The notes beneath the pieces were generated by a model. The model made no database searches. It saw only the letters and a list, made by a program, of their open reading frames with translations, and was not told where the DNA came from. Below, one piece after another: positions 44,115 to 54,943 of a stretch of DNA of 64,000 nt (its first letter is position 1; every line of letters starts with the position of its first letter). This stretch comes from Lucifuga dentata (lineage: Eukaryota > Chordata > Actinopteri > Ophidiiformes > Bythitidae). Made by a program: the position numbers and the translations under genes. The stretch spans positions 1-64,000 of the forward strand of contig VXCM01001297.1 in the NCBI GenBank assembly GCA_014773175.1, read 5' to 3'.

Positions 44115-45515
44115 TTAAAGGACAGACGGGTGGTTTTATGCTTAAACACCTTTTTACACCAGACATGACACAAATAAACAAAGAATATTCGCACCGTGAA
44201 ACTGTCGTGTCAAAACTTTTTTACACCTGTCGCAATGCATATTTCTGACTGCTCATCAAGAAAGTCTGGTGGCGTGACGGGACATCAAGATGGATTCAGC
44301 ATCATCCAGGGATGATCTGGTGCTGATCCTTTTGACAGAAAAGAAGAGAAAACATTTATGGATTTATCCAATTCTGGAGGGAAGGAAAGAACATGGGGAG
44401 TTTGACTGTCTGATACAGGAGCTGAAACTTTACNCCAATTCTGGAGGGAAGGAAAGAACATGGGGAGTTTGACTGTCTGATACAGGAGCTGAAACTTTAC
44501 ACTTCAGACTAGATTTCAGGATGTGGGTCAGTTTGAACATGTCCTGAGATGCAGCTCCACATCTGAGGAGGCAGAGGACAAATTTCAGGGAGCCTATTGA
44601 TCAGAGCAGCGTATGGCAATGTGTCTCAGGTCATATTCATATCTGAGCGCAGTTTTATTATACAGTCCATATGTAAAGGTGCACACACCGGGCGCTGGCC
44701 TTCATGTACACTCTGTAGCACGGACTGTGGCTGTGGATGAACCAGGCCGTTATGCACACCGTGTGTCATTAAACACAGGCGTGTCTATAAGAAAACTGTG
44801 CTCAGATGCACGCTGAGTCAACGTAAAACATGAATGGCTGATCCATTCTTGCCACAGGTGAGAGAAGGAAAAAAAAAATGACCTTGGGGTAAAATAAATG
44901 CTGCATTTTCGCAATGTGAAATTTCACCTTGTATTCCCATTAACTGATGTAGTTTTTAATAGACACACGATTTATTTGTGTTTAAAATCGTGTTCAGTGT
45001 AAAAGGGCCTTAAGCCCAATAAATACTAACCACACACATTGTTACTGCCAACAATTTTCTGAAAGAAAAAACTGTATTTTAGCTTTCCTGCTATTTTTTT
45101 CAAATCCCCTAAACTTTTAAAATCAAATGTTCAGGTGAGACAACCACCTGAAAATTCTTCACCTTCTAACACTTCTGCACAATTGTAGAAGGCAAGGTTG
45201 TTTTAAATTTCTCGGTAAAAGCTGTTTTCTGGGACTATATTTCCTGGTGGAGAAATACATTATCTTCCGTGCAGCTCTGTTTTGGATTGGTTAAATAAAG
45301 TTTTTTTTTTTTAAGTTTTTTTTTTTTTTTANAAAAAAAAAAAAAAAAAAAACCTAATAGAGATGTTGTTTGCTGTGATGGATTACAAATCTCATGCGTG
45401 TTTCAAGTCTCTACAAGTTGATTTTAATAGTGAACTGGAATGAACTGAAACCAATGACAGCGTGGAAGATAGGAAAAACATGTAAAATTTACCGTTAAAG
45501 TTAGTAATTTGGGGA
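44115..45515 (-). mobile_element. TTAA-MITE, subfamily B, split by a PIF/Harbinger element
   Basis: Left tip TTAAAGGACAGACGGGTGG...ATGC, then an insertion, then the MITE resumes exactly at AGCCCAATAAATACTAACC. It ends in the interior ('gttagtaatttggggat'), where a LINE-type tail begins. It contains a poly-T/poly-A block with an N at 45,332. Confidence 0.8.
44145..45009 (+). mobile_element. PIF/Harbinger-type element with transposase remnant
   Basis: Flanked by TTA on both sides (44,142-44,144; 45,010-45,012), the expected 3 bp target. Inverted ends: left CACCTTTTTACACCAGACA, right CGTGTTCAGTGTAAAAGGGC. From 44,290 (plus) the frame reads MDSASSRDDLVLILL, then KRKHLWIYPILEGRKEHGEF, matching the N-terminal pattern of fish PIF/HARBI1-like transposases ('RRRLWVHPIxxxRxxxGEFxxLxxELR'). 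A frameshift and stops follow, so it is non-functional. 66 bp are written twice around the N at 44,434. The catalytic DDE part is absent. Confidence 0.85.
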
Positions 45516-45529
45516 TTTATTTTCTTTAT

Positions 45530-45745
45530 TTAAACAGGTAAGTCTCATTGAGATAAAATCTCTTTTCCAAGAGAGACCTGGCCAAGACGGCAGCATAAAA
45601 ACAAGCTACAACAATAAATACAATATAAATATGAATTTTAACAATAAATGCAACACAGCAACTAAACCTTTAAACTATAAAAGCAAACTTTTTCCACACA
45701 CAGCATTCAAATCAAAGGGATTTCTCAACAAATACACTTGTACAT
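45530..45745 (+). mobile_element. LINE-type 3' module ('tctcattgagataaaatc')
   Basis: 'tttatttaaacaggtaagtctcattgagataaaatctctttt' region with 'gacctggccaagacggcagc' is a widespread fish repeat tail. A second copy, itself interrupted, is at 49,384-50,215. Confidence 0.75.
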
Positions 45746-46295
45746 GATCAATAGTGCGATTGTGCATGAAGTAAATGTTTCTTTAAATACTGCATATCTG
45801 TGTTTCATTCATCATCATTCATCATCCAGTGTCACAAACGTTTAAAGAATCCAGCCTGAAGTGTCTCGACTTTCCTTCTTTTCTTTAAACAGAGCCATTA
45901 CTTAGTCTAATTTGTGTCATCTATCACTCTGTGACGGTTTGCGTCGGAGGCGTCTGACGCTTCATGCTAAAAAGGGAAACAGTATGAAAGTTTAACACAC
46001 AAATAAAACTTTTATTTATGCATTGCATCATTGCAGATTCTCCTGCAGCACGCCACAGTTAACGTGGAGATTTACGTGCAGCGATCCTCTCACTTTAGAG
46101 AAAAATCTGTAAAACGCTCATCTCTCATGGCATCTGACGGTTATGTGGCAGACAGTCTGTCAGCCGGTGTCCGACGCAAAGCTGTGATTTATGCCCGCCA
46201 GACCATGCGACATGATGCAGACGACACCGCCGTCGTCAGCGCCACCTTCGCCACTGAAACCATCGCAGGCCAGTTAATTATTCATCCCCTCCCAG

Positions 46296-46745
46296 CAGGG
46301 GCGGATCTAGGGTTAGTGGAGATCCAGGCCTTAGCCCAGTCCTCTGCATGAAAATCCAGGCATGAGGTAGCTTTGGCTATCTACCAAAGCTAAATATAAA
46401 ATTTGAGAAATGCTTAAGAAATATAACAAATCATGTTACAAATTTTAAGATATAGTTATGTAACTATATATAGTTATACAAGTTATATGAAGTTAAATTG
46501 TTTTTAAATGAAAACCTTTATAATCATCTAAATAGTGGAGCTAGTTTGGTGCAAAATGTCTGTTCCGTCTACCAATTTGGTCCGGCCAATCTGTTCACAA
46601 CACTGTGGTTCCACCTTGGTGATGAATTTGGGTAATTTGCAAAAACGTTACAGAAAATTCAAAACACTATTACAAAAAAGATTTGGGGCTTTATGCAAAA
46701 CATCCGGGGCTTAAGCTCCATAACCCACCCCTAGAACCGGCCCTG
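46296..46745. mobile_element. hAT-type MITE (CAGGGGCGGATCTAGG ends)
   Basis: 450 bp with inverted ends CAGGGGCGGATCTAGGG and CCCTAGAACCGGCCCTG. A perfect 8 bp target duplication CCTCCCAG lies at 46,288-46,295 and 46,746-46,753. No coding frame. It splits a GC-richer unique block that resumes at 46,754. Confidence 0.92.
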
Positions 46746-46889
46746 CCTCCCAGCCGCTGGCCTGTAATCTGCCTGGTGCCACCCGACACAAACAGCTGCT
46801 GGAGTTATGCTGAAACCAGCATCCCTGCTGAGACTCGCAGGAGGACTCATACGTTTAACCCAAGACAGTATCCTTTGAAAAACTTTTAT

Positions 46890-47477
46890 CAGAGTGATAG
46901 TGCACATTTGAGCCCAATATATACAAACCACATACACGTTACGTTACTGACAACCATTTCCCAAAATATACTGTAGTATATTAGCAGTAAATTTGAGATT
47001 GTTTTTCCTACCTTCCAGACCGCCATTGGCTTCAGTTCATTCTAGTACAATATTAAAATCAACTTGTAGAGACTTGAAACATGTTTGAGATAAATAATCC
47101 ATCACAGCAAACAACACGTCTATTAGGACTTTTTGTCAAAGTAACTTTATTTAACTGATCCAACATGGAGCTGCATGGAAGACGATGTATGACTCCGCCA
47201 GGAAATATAGTCCCAGGAGAAGACAGCTTTTACAGAGAAATTAAAATGACAGTGCTTTCTACAATCATGCAAAAGTGTTAGAAGGTGAAACACTGAAGTT
47301 TTAGGTGAATCACCTGAATATATGATTTTGGAAGATTAGGGGATTTGAAAAAAATAACAGGAAAACTAGAATATGGTTTTATGTTTTGGAAATTGGTAGT
47401 CAGTAATGTAACATACAGTATATGCATTTTGTATATATTAGGCTCAAACATGCATGACCGCTGGTATGGTCCTTTAA
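46890..47477 (+). mobile_element. TTAA-MITE, subfamily B
   Basis: The right end GCTGGTATGGTCCTTTAA is intact. The left terminal bases are mutated ('agtgatagtgcacatttgagccc'). Interior complete. Confidence 0.85.
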
Positions 47478-48103
47478 AGCCGTCCTTAGAGGAAATAACA
47501 ATAATATGTCTACTGGGTAGCAGCGATTCAGTCTCCACTCTTATTTATTTGTTATTTCTGCCAAAAAATGCTCTCAGGCCTGAGGAGGCTTAATGCACCA
47601 AACTCATCCTGTCACACAAAAATAACCCATATGTGACTTTTTAATGTCATTTCATTTCTTCGTCTTCAGAAAGTTATTTACAGTGAGGATGCAAATCTCA
47701 GCAGAAGCGGGGATGCAGGTTTCGGCACAACACCGGGACGTCTCACATGACAATGGCGTGTTGTGAGATCCTGAACTCTGCCGGCCTGATTTTCCTCCAC
47801 AGGGATCTGACGGGTACCCGGCTGTGGAGCGCTGACAGCTGAATGATTCATTTTGATGGAACGTGTACTGCAGTCCTTAGTATAGTAGCAGTACCACAAG
47901 AAAAAAATACTGTATTACAAGTCCTGTATTAAAAAAAATAATAATCTGGAATAGGTATTCATGGTAAAATGTACTAACATATCCAAAGAAAAAGTCCTCA
48001 GAACTGAAGGCTAGAGTTTGTTTCGCTGTCAGGAGAAAACCTTCTTTCTCTAGATTTGGGGATTTTCATGCATTCAGATCAGTTGTAGAGGGATAATAAG
48101 AAG
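47478..48103. other. Intronic DNA, no gene seen
   Basis: Unique-looking with an A-rich patch at 47,900-47,950. Confidence 0.35.
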
Positions 48104-48104
48104 C

Positions 48105-48169
<65 letters not shown>

Positions 48170-48172
48170 GNC

Positions 48173-48237
<65 letters not shown>

Positions 48238-48238
48238 G
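48104..48238. repeat. (AAT)n(GAT)n microsatellite, written twice around an N
   Basis: The CTAATAATAA...GATGATGG block at 48,104-48,170 recurs after the N at 48,171. Likely one array in the genome. Confidence 0.9.
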
Positions 48239-49029
48239 TCTCAGGTCAGTTTGTTAGCCTGACATTTAGTGGTTTGGCTACATTTCCCTGTGATCTGATG
48301 AAAGGTAAAAATGAAAAGTTTGCTCTGCTGAGTGGGAACACGACGGACTGTGTAATGAGTAAAAACTCTCAGCCAATCAGCAGCGAGGAGCGTCTGGATG
48401 AGAGGAGCAGCCTGGACTCCTCCGTCCTCCCGCTGTGTCTCATTATCACGACCACAGAGTTAATTTCCTCAGCAGAACGCAGCGTAACACTGCTGAGAAC
48501 AGCTCCAGCCTCCTCCTGAAGGAGGTCCAGGCAGAGCAGCATGAGTCACACACACACACGCATGCACACGCACACATGCACACGCACACAGATTTGCTGC
48601 TGCATGGTGAACTCAAGCAAAAACACAGGATATATATGAATATCTGCCCCATCATACAAATTTAATGCTGCTTCAGATGCAATTTAAGACCAATTTCAGG
48701 CTGCGTCTAGCTCTGAAAGGTAAAATATTCCACAGAAGCATCAGATTTCTCAAAGGAGAAAGGAAAAAAAACAAACTTTATTTTATCACCCAAAGAAACT
48801 GTATTTACCATCTCTAAGGTGACATGCAGCCTTCAGACAGCTGAACAGAGATCACATACAGAGAACATACAACCACATGCTAACCTATAGCATGTTCATC
48901 TGAATATGTTAGCTATGATTGATATGTGACCACTTTTTCACAGCATCCATTTGAAGGTAAAAGGTAGAATTTAACATTAACCATATGAGCTCAGTACTAT
49001 ATTCAGTTCTACGCAGTAGTTATTTGAAA

Positions 49030-49342
49030 CAAAAATTCCAGAAAGTCTAAGGTCAAAGGTCAACTACATTGCTGATCTCTCTCAAATCAGGGCTGAAAAC
49101 TGCTCAGCACTGCTTTTTATTAAACCCAAATGTATTTATCTCTGCGCTGTAGCACTTCTTCAACTCTTCAACTTTCAGTTTTATAGTTGTAAAACAATTT
49201 TAAACAATTTGTTTTATTGGTTCTATTTTATAGTTTAATTTCCTTTTCTTCATCTTAATTTTACGTCTTTTATATCTGTATAAAACGCTTTGAATTGCCT
49301 TCGTGTCTGAATGCTGCTACACAAATAAACTTGCTTTGCCTC
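49030..49342 (+). mobile_element. LINE (L2-like) 3' end
   Basis: 'ccagaaagtctaaggtcaaaggtca' to 'cacaaataaacttgctttgcc' matches the 3' end of the LINE at 38,262-38,612. 5'-truncated. Confidence 0.8.
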
Positions 49343-49383
49343 TCTGGTTCTAGGTAAATCAATTATGCATGTATGTATGTATG

Positions 49384-50215
49384 TATGTATTTATGTACTT
49401 AACCTTTATTTAACCAGTCTCACTGAGATAAAATCTCTTTTCTGAGACAGACCCAAAACGGCAAGACGGCAGCATGAAAACAAGCTACAACAATAAAAAC
49501 AATACAAATATGAATTTTAACAACTAGTGCGGTGGCAGTTGAAAACGTGCGTGTTCAGACTGGGCCGGACTTTGTGGTTTGCGCCACAGCCTGCCGTAAC
49601 TGCCCGTGGGCTAGAGCGTATGCTGCCGCCCACAGAGCGTATCCTGCCGCGTGGACTACTTTTTACCGGCACAGCTCAATTCAAGAACTGCTCATCCAAA
49701 CAACTTCACACATGACGCTGCACGTCTTTGGGTCCTGAACAATGAACCTGCTGAACTTCAGCTTCATACAGTGCCAGGGTCTAGAGATGTTGGTGCCACA
49801 GACAGAGATTTCTGTTTTTATAGGAAGATAAATGCAACACAGACAGACCAGGTACTTTGTGGAGGCAGTGGAGCCTAAAGGCTAGAGAAGTGAGCTTGTG
49901 ACTGAAGGGTTGCCGGTTCAATCCCTGATCTGGCAGGAGAAATCAGGGTTGGAGAGATGAATGAGCAGCGCCTGTCCCTCCCTCATTATCACCACTGAGG
50001 TGTCCTTGAGCAAGGCACCTAACCTCCAAATGCTCCAGTGGCCAGCAAAGACGTCTGTGGTCATACTGCAAAGTTCTATGTGTGTGAGTGTGTGTGAGCA
50101 AGGCGTTTACGCAAAAGAGCATTCGATGCTCAGTGGACTAACCCTGCATAAATAAAAGTTAAATAAAAAAATACATGTACAGCATTAAAATCAAAGGGAT
50201 TTCTCTGAGAAAACT
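49384..50215 (+). mobile_element. LINE-type 3' module interrupted by two insertions
   Basis: Pieces of the 'tctcactgagataaaatctc' repeat lie at 49,384-49,526, about 49,827-49,850 ('ataaatgcaacacaga') and 50,173-50,215 ('agcattaaaatcaaagggatttctc'), in the same order as the uninterrupted copy at 45,530-45,745. The two intervening segments are an unassigned ~300 bp sequence and a SINE. Confidence 0.7.
49861..50170 (+). mobile_element. tRNA-derived SINE
   Basis: The 5' part has a Pol III box B (GGTTCAATCCC at 49,915-49,925) and a degenerate box A. The body has 'ccttgagcaaggcacctaacc', a hallmark of fish SINEs of this type. The 3' part 'ctgcataaataaaagttaaataaaaaaa' resembles an L2-type LINE tail. 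Old copy. Confidence 0.8.
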
Positions 50216-51162
50216 ATACTCATGCTAGATCAATGGATCTTAGTCGGAACTAGTTTAGATCAGGGTCACGCCATAAACAAACTGCACCTGAGAATGTTTG
50301 GAGCCAGATCGAGAACACTTCCTCAAAAAGTCCAAACACAGTAGCAATGTATATATATATATATGTATGTATATACTTTGGTTGGTGATTCCTCGTTCTG
50401 TTTCAGGCTCCACAGTCTTCAGACAAACACCAGCCTGTGCGTTTCATGCTGTACCGCACACACACTTCCTTTTTTGCAATTTGTTCATCCCGCTTGCAAA
50501 CACAACACGCGGCGCTGACAGCGAAGGCTCGCTTCCTCCTCACAGGGAGGACGCCGCTCAACCTTGGAGGAGACCTGCACTCGTTAAATCGCACGAAATC
50601 CTGGCGATAAGCGGTGAAACTCACCTTGAAAAGAAAAACGGCAGAGTGAAGTGTGTGTGTTCAGAGAAGCTTGTCTAAAGTGCAGGTTTGACCCTGACAG
50701 GAACCATGTGACCTGCTGAAACCGAAGCTCACCCGGGATAAATAAATCATAAAAAGTAATTCAATCAGCAGCGTGGATCTGCTTCATAAATCTCACTCTT
50801 GATGAGCTGCATGAAGCTAATCACACGTTCTGCAACCTTCTCATTCCTAGCTCAGTTTGATTTGCCAATATAATCATAAGAGGAGTTTACTTAACTTAGC
50901 CCACACACACACACAGCCTCTCTCTGGTTCGAGATCAATCCATAGATCAATGGATGACCTTGCAGTTGGTTCAGAACTACTTTGGAATATATTCTTACTA
51001 GAATATATTACATATATTTATATCAAAGGGCCTCTGTGTGGTTGTTTTGGTTCATATCTGAGTACGATGATGTGTTCAGACCCTCAACAAATCGTACCAA
51101 GAGGGAAAACAAACCAGACTCCAATTCAACCCAATTAAAACACATACTTGCACAAATGTCTT
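50216..51162. other. Intronic DNA, no gene seen
   Basis: About 50,400-50,660 is GC-richer and unique-looking. No exon with matching splice signals was found. Confidence 0.35.
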
Positions 51163-52109
51163 AAAGGACCATACCAGTGATTTTGCATTTTTTTATGTTT
51201 GAGCCCAATAAATTCAACCCACATACACGTTACGTTACTTGACAACCATGTTACAAAACACAACACCATATTTTAGTTTTCCTATTATTTTGCCAAATCC
51301 CCTAATCTTTCAAAATCAAATGTTCAGGTGATACATACACACACACACCTTAAAATTCTGTGTTTCACCTCCTGACGCTTTTGCACGATTGCAGAAAGGA
51401 TAGTCATTTTTAATTTCTCAGTAAAAGCCGTCTTCTCCTGGGACTATATTTCCTGGCGGAGACATACGTTGTTTTATGTGCAGCTCTGTGTTGGATTGGT
51501 TAAATGAAGTCACTTCAACAAAAAAACTTAATTATGGAGCCCGAGAGGTGTCAGGGAGAAAAAAAAAAAGAAAAAGTCGTTCGCACGACTTACTTAACAG
51601 GAAGTTCAGTGAACTGGAAGAAGAATGCCATCTTCAGAACGGAATAAACACACACGTACAGTATGGAGCGTTTCTGTGATATTTACACACTTAATATTGC
51701 CAGTTAGCCTGAAGGTAGTAAAACAGTTTTACCTGCTCTCCGGTACACAAAGTCCCAGCCAGAACAACATCAGAACAGCGAAAGAACAGCATTAACTTCT
51801 TCCGGTTCACTAAACTTCCTGTCAAGTAAGTCGTGCAAACAACTTTTTTTTTTTTTTCTCCTGACACCTCCCGGGCTCCGTACTTAATAGATGTCGTGTT
51901 CGCTCTGAATTATTACTTATCTCAGTTGTGTTTCAGTCTCTACAAGCTGATTTTTTTATAGTGTGCTGAAATGAACTGAAGCCAGAGGCAGTCTGGAAGG
52001 TAGGAAAAATAATTCTAATATTTACAGCTCCCTATGTTTTGGGAAATGGCAATGATGTAATGTGTAAGTGGATGTGTTTATTAGGCTCAAACAAGCAAAA
52101 CCAGCAGTA
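51163..52109 (-). mobile_element. TTAA-MITE, subfamily B, split by a hAT-like element
   Basis: Left end TTAAAGGACCATACCAGTG; right end degraded ('caaaaccagcagtaaagg'). Interrupted at 51,534-51,881. Confidence 0.8.
51534..51881. mobile_element. 348-bp long-TIR element, hAT-like target duplication
   Basis: Inverted ends are long (~85 bp): left ATGGAGCCCGAGAGGTGTCAGG, then A-rich, 'gcacgacttacttaacagg', 'ttcagtgaactgg'; right is the reverse complement order ending CCTGACACCTCCCGGGCTCCGT. It is flanked by ACTTAATT / ACTTAATA, an 8 bp duplication with one mismatch. No coding capacity. Confidence 0.85.
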
Positions 52110-52390
52110 AAGGAGAATACCGGTGATTATAGTCCCAGGAGAAGTCTGCTGTTACCATGAAATTAAAACGGCCGTCCCGTCTATATATGGATGTACATGT
52201 TAGCAGGCAAAACACTGAACTTTAAGGTGTGTATCACCTGAAATTTGATTTTGAAAGATTAGGGAATTTGCGAAAAATAGTAGATAAAATACAGTTTTAT
52301 GTTTTGGAAATTGGCTGTCAGTAACACAACGTGTACACAGGTAATATTTATTGGGCTAAAACATGAAAAATCACCGGTACAGTCCTTTAA
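52109..52390 (+). mobile_element. TTAA-MITE, subfamily B, internally deleted
   Basis: Left 'taaaggagaataccggtgatt' joins directly to the interior 'atagtcccaggagaag' and runs to CACCGGTACAGTCCTTTAA. It abuts the previous copy tail to tail. Confidence 0.75.
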
Positions 52391-52736
52391 GCCTCAAATA
52401 AAAGCCTGGTTCTTTCTAGTTGGATTAAATAACTTGCATGTATTTGAGAATTACTAACAGAATAAAATATATTTATACAGTATAAAGAGATAGCAGAGAT
52501 TTTTTAAACTGCAAACTGATGCTGGTTAATCTGATTAGAAAGCGGCATGTTGACTGCTGAGCGACATGATTAGACGTGACACAGCGTTTCATTATTCATA
52601 AATAACAGACGGCTACTGCGGGATTCATTTCTTTGAACATGGTACCAAACAGGATCGTTGTAAATCACTTTATCGGAGCCAGTCTGTCTGATGTGTGATG
52701 ATTTGACGCCTCAGAATGAGGCTGAACTCTCCCTAC

Positions 52737-52802
52737 CTGATGAGGTCTCCCTCCAGGCCAATGACCCGCTTGATGATCTTCTGCTGTGGATTCCTGGGAG
52801 AC
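52737..52802 (-). CDS. IMMP2L: IMMP2L internal coding exon with catalytic-lysine region
   Basis: A minus-strand exon of 66 bp. The acceptor is TCCCTCAG|GTCTCC at 52,803-52,804 and the donor ATCAG|GTAGGG. It reads SPRNPQQ then KIIKRVIGLEGDLI, with a split Arg codon completed by the exon at 36,844-36,946. The KRVIGLEGD segment corresponds to box D of type I signal peptidases (family S26). The lysine there is the general base of the Ser/Lys dyad. The human counterpart reads SPKNPEQKIIKRVIALEGD. The serine-bearing exon (GASMQP in mammals) should lie to the right, beyond this window. Confidence 0.95.
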
Positions 52803-53559
52803 CTGAGGGAACAATAAACACAAGCGAGCCCGTAAGCGTGAAGTGCAAACAGGAAAAGACAGCCAAATAAAAATAAAACAGCTGCGATGTGGTTAGAAGA
52901 GAGAGGCTGGTCTGCGTTCCTGCTCTCTGATCCGATCTGAGCCTGAAATCGCTCTTCATCTGGTCTCTGCAGGTGTCCGTTACCCAACGAGACCATAGAT
53001 GATCTTTGTGGCAGCTGTTGTTTTATTTTGTGTGTGTGTGTGCGCGTGCGCATGTGTGTGCGTGTGTGTTGGAGCTCTGACAGGAATTGATCTCACAATC
53101 TCTTTCAACTCAAACCCTCCATCTTACTCATCCAACTGCAACACTTCAAGCCAAAAGCTCCAGATTTATTTATAGGAGCATACTGGCGATCCTGCATGTT
53201 AGAGCCCAACTATGTACAATCCATACACACTTTACATTACTGACAATTACTTCCTAAAATAACTTCAGCAATTTAACCTAAAAATTTTGGCAATTTTAAC
53301 GTAGCAAAATTTGACAAAATTTTACGACTTTAAAATTAGCAAAATTTTACTACTTTAGTAGTAAAATATAGTACTTTAGTGAGTAGTAGCATCACTACTT
53401 TAGCTTTTTGGTAGTAAATTATACTTCTTTAAAGTTAATATTTTAACTATTTAGGTTTATATAGTTAAAAAGTTATCTTTTTAACTATATATAGTTAAAC
53501 TATATATTTAATATAATAAATATATTTATACTTATATAAATATAAATTAAACATTTCTA

Positions 53560-53716
53560 TATTTAGCAAACATACTTTCAAATTTCAAAATTTGAAAGTT
53601 TGAAAAAAATTCATAATTTGAAATTTATGAAATTTCAAATTTCATAAAGTTTCACTCCTCTATGAAATTTGAAATTTCATAATTTCACATTCACAATGAA
53701 ATTATGAATTTCATTA
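53560..53716. repeat. AT-rich array of GAAATTTCAT-type inverted words
   Basis: Many copies of 'gaaatttcat' and 'aaatttgaaatt' in both orientations. Probably a local expansion within the MITE interior. It continues on the far side of the nested element at 54,535. Confidence 0.7.
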
Positions 53717-54534
53717 CTTATATACTCGAGTATAAGCTGATCTCGTGTATTAGTCAACCCTCTGATTTTGACCTGCAAATTTAGATTTTTAAAGAAACCC
53801 ATATGTAAGCTGACCTCCTGATGTTGTTCCATCAATTTATTTGTTTAGCAAATTACCTGTTTTTCTGATATTGTCATAGTATTCCTCTGATTTTCTGAAA
53901 ATTATCCACATACCGGGAAACATGATATGTATTTCCGCAGCTGATTACCGGAACTGGCATCAGCTGACATGAACTTTTCCGGACTCCTCTTCCTCGTCTG
54001 AATTGCCAAACAGTTCATTCCAGTCCTGCTCTGTGTAACGTGTTCCCTCATCGTTAACGAGTCCGTGTCGTTTCCATTCTGTGTTGTATCTTATCTCAAG
54101 TTTCTTGCTAATAAAATGCAAAACATGATGTTGAACTAGACTACCAAACAACATTATTGTACCGGTATATGAAACAGCACTTTTATAAGGTCGTCTCTGA
54201 TTGGCCCATTCTTTTGTCTTTGACCAATCACAACAGAGCTTACTGGCTGCCACAAAATGTGCTGGATAAGTTGTTTAGTCAGGAAATATCTCATTCTAAG
54301 GTATGACTTAAATTATTTTCCATAGGTAGTGGTAATGGTAGTATTTCCACCCCTGGAAATTTCCTTCTCTGCGATCAAATTTGAATTTCTGNGGTAGTGG
54401 TAATGGTAGTATTTCCACCCCTGGAAATTTCCTTCTCTGCGATCAAATTTGAATTTCTGCTGCGTAAGCCAACCCCCTGATTTGATTTGTGAAATTTGGT
54501 AATAAAAACTTGGCTTATACTTGAATATGTATGG
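53717..54534 (-). mobile_element. pogo-like TIR element with ORF relic
   Basis: Ends: left CTTATATACTCGAGTATAAGC, right GCTTATACTTGAATATGTATGG, flanked by TA (53,715-53,716 and 54,535-54,536), as for the Tc1/mariner/pogo group. On the minus strand an open frame at 53,960-54,253 encodes 97 residues ending RYTEQDWNELFGNSDEEEES and a short tail. Its acidic end would suit the C-terminus of a pogo-type transposase, but I see no catalytic motif, so the assignment is weak. 67 bp are written twice around the N at 54,392. Confidence 0.65.
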
Positions 54535-54943
54535 TAATTCATAATTTTAATGAAAATTATGCCCCTTCCAGTCTGCCACTGGTATCAGTTCATTCCAGCA
54601 AGCTATTAAAATCAATTTGTTGAGACTTGAAACGTGCTTTAGATCCATGTTCGTGAAGTGACTTCCACAAATATTATATCTATTAGGTCTTTTTTTTTTT
54701 TTTTTTNTTTTTTTTTTTTTTTTGCCTTTAACTGATCAAACGTGAAGCTGCACAGAAGACGATGTATGTCTCTGCCAGGAAATACAGTCCCAGGAGAAAA
54801 CGGCTTTTACAGAAAAAAAAAGTGTTAGAAGGCGGAAGAAGGGGGCAGTTAAAGAGACGGTACCTGAAATGGCCTGTTTTCACTCAGTGTGCACAGCAAA
54901 GATGCAGAAAGGGATAGTGAAAGTGGATCAGTGTGTTTTTGTG

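Larger units (their letters stand above)
36947..52736 (-). other. IMMP2L: IMMP2L intron (15,790 bp)
   Basis: Runs from the donor CAG|GTAGGG at 52,736 to the acceptor at 36,947. It is rich in MITEs, LINE tails and microsatellites listed individually. No nested gene is seen. Confidence 0.9.
53172..54840 (+). mobile_element. TTAA-MITE, subfamily B, expanded and split
   Basis: Left arm at 53,172-53,280 ('gagcatactggcgatcctgcatg'). Then ~430 bp of AT-rich, locally repetitive sequence, then a nested pogo-like element, then the MITE interior from about 54,560 ('ccccttccagtctgccac') to about 54,840. The right end is missing. A poly-T with N at 54,707 lies inside. Confidence 0.65.

Noticed and set aside
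46031..46351. 106-codon frame considered as a gene
   Set aside because: Its 3' end runs into a hAT MITE, there are no splice signals and no recognised domain. Kept only as a finding about the interrupted unique block.
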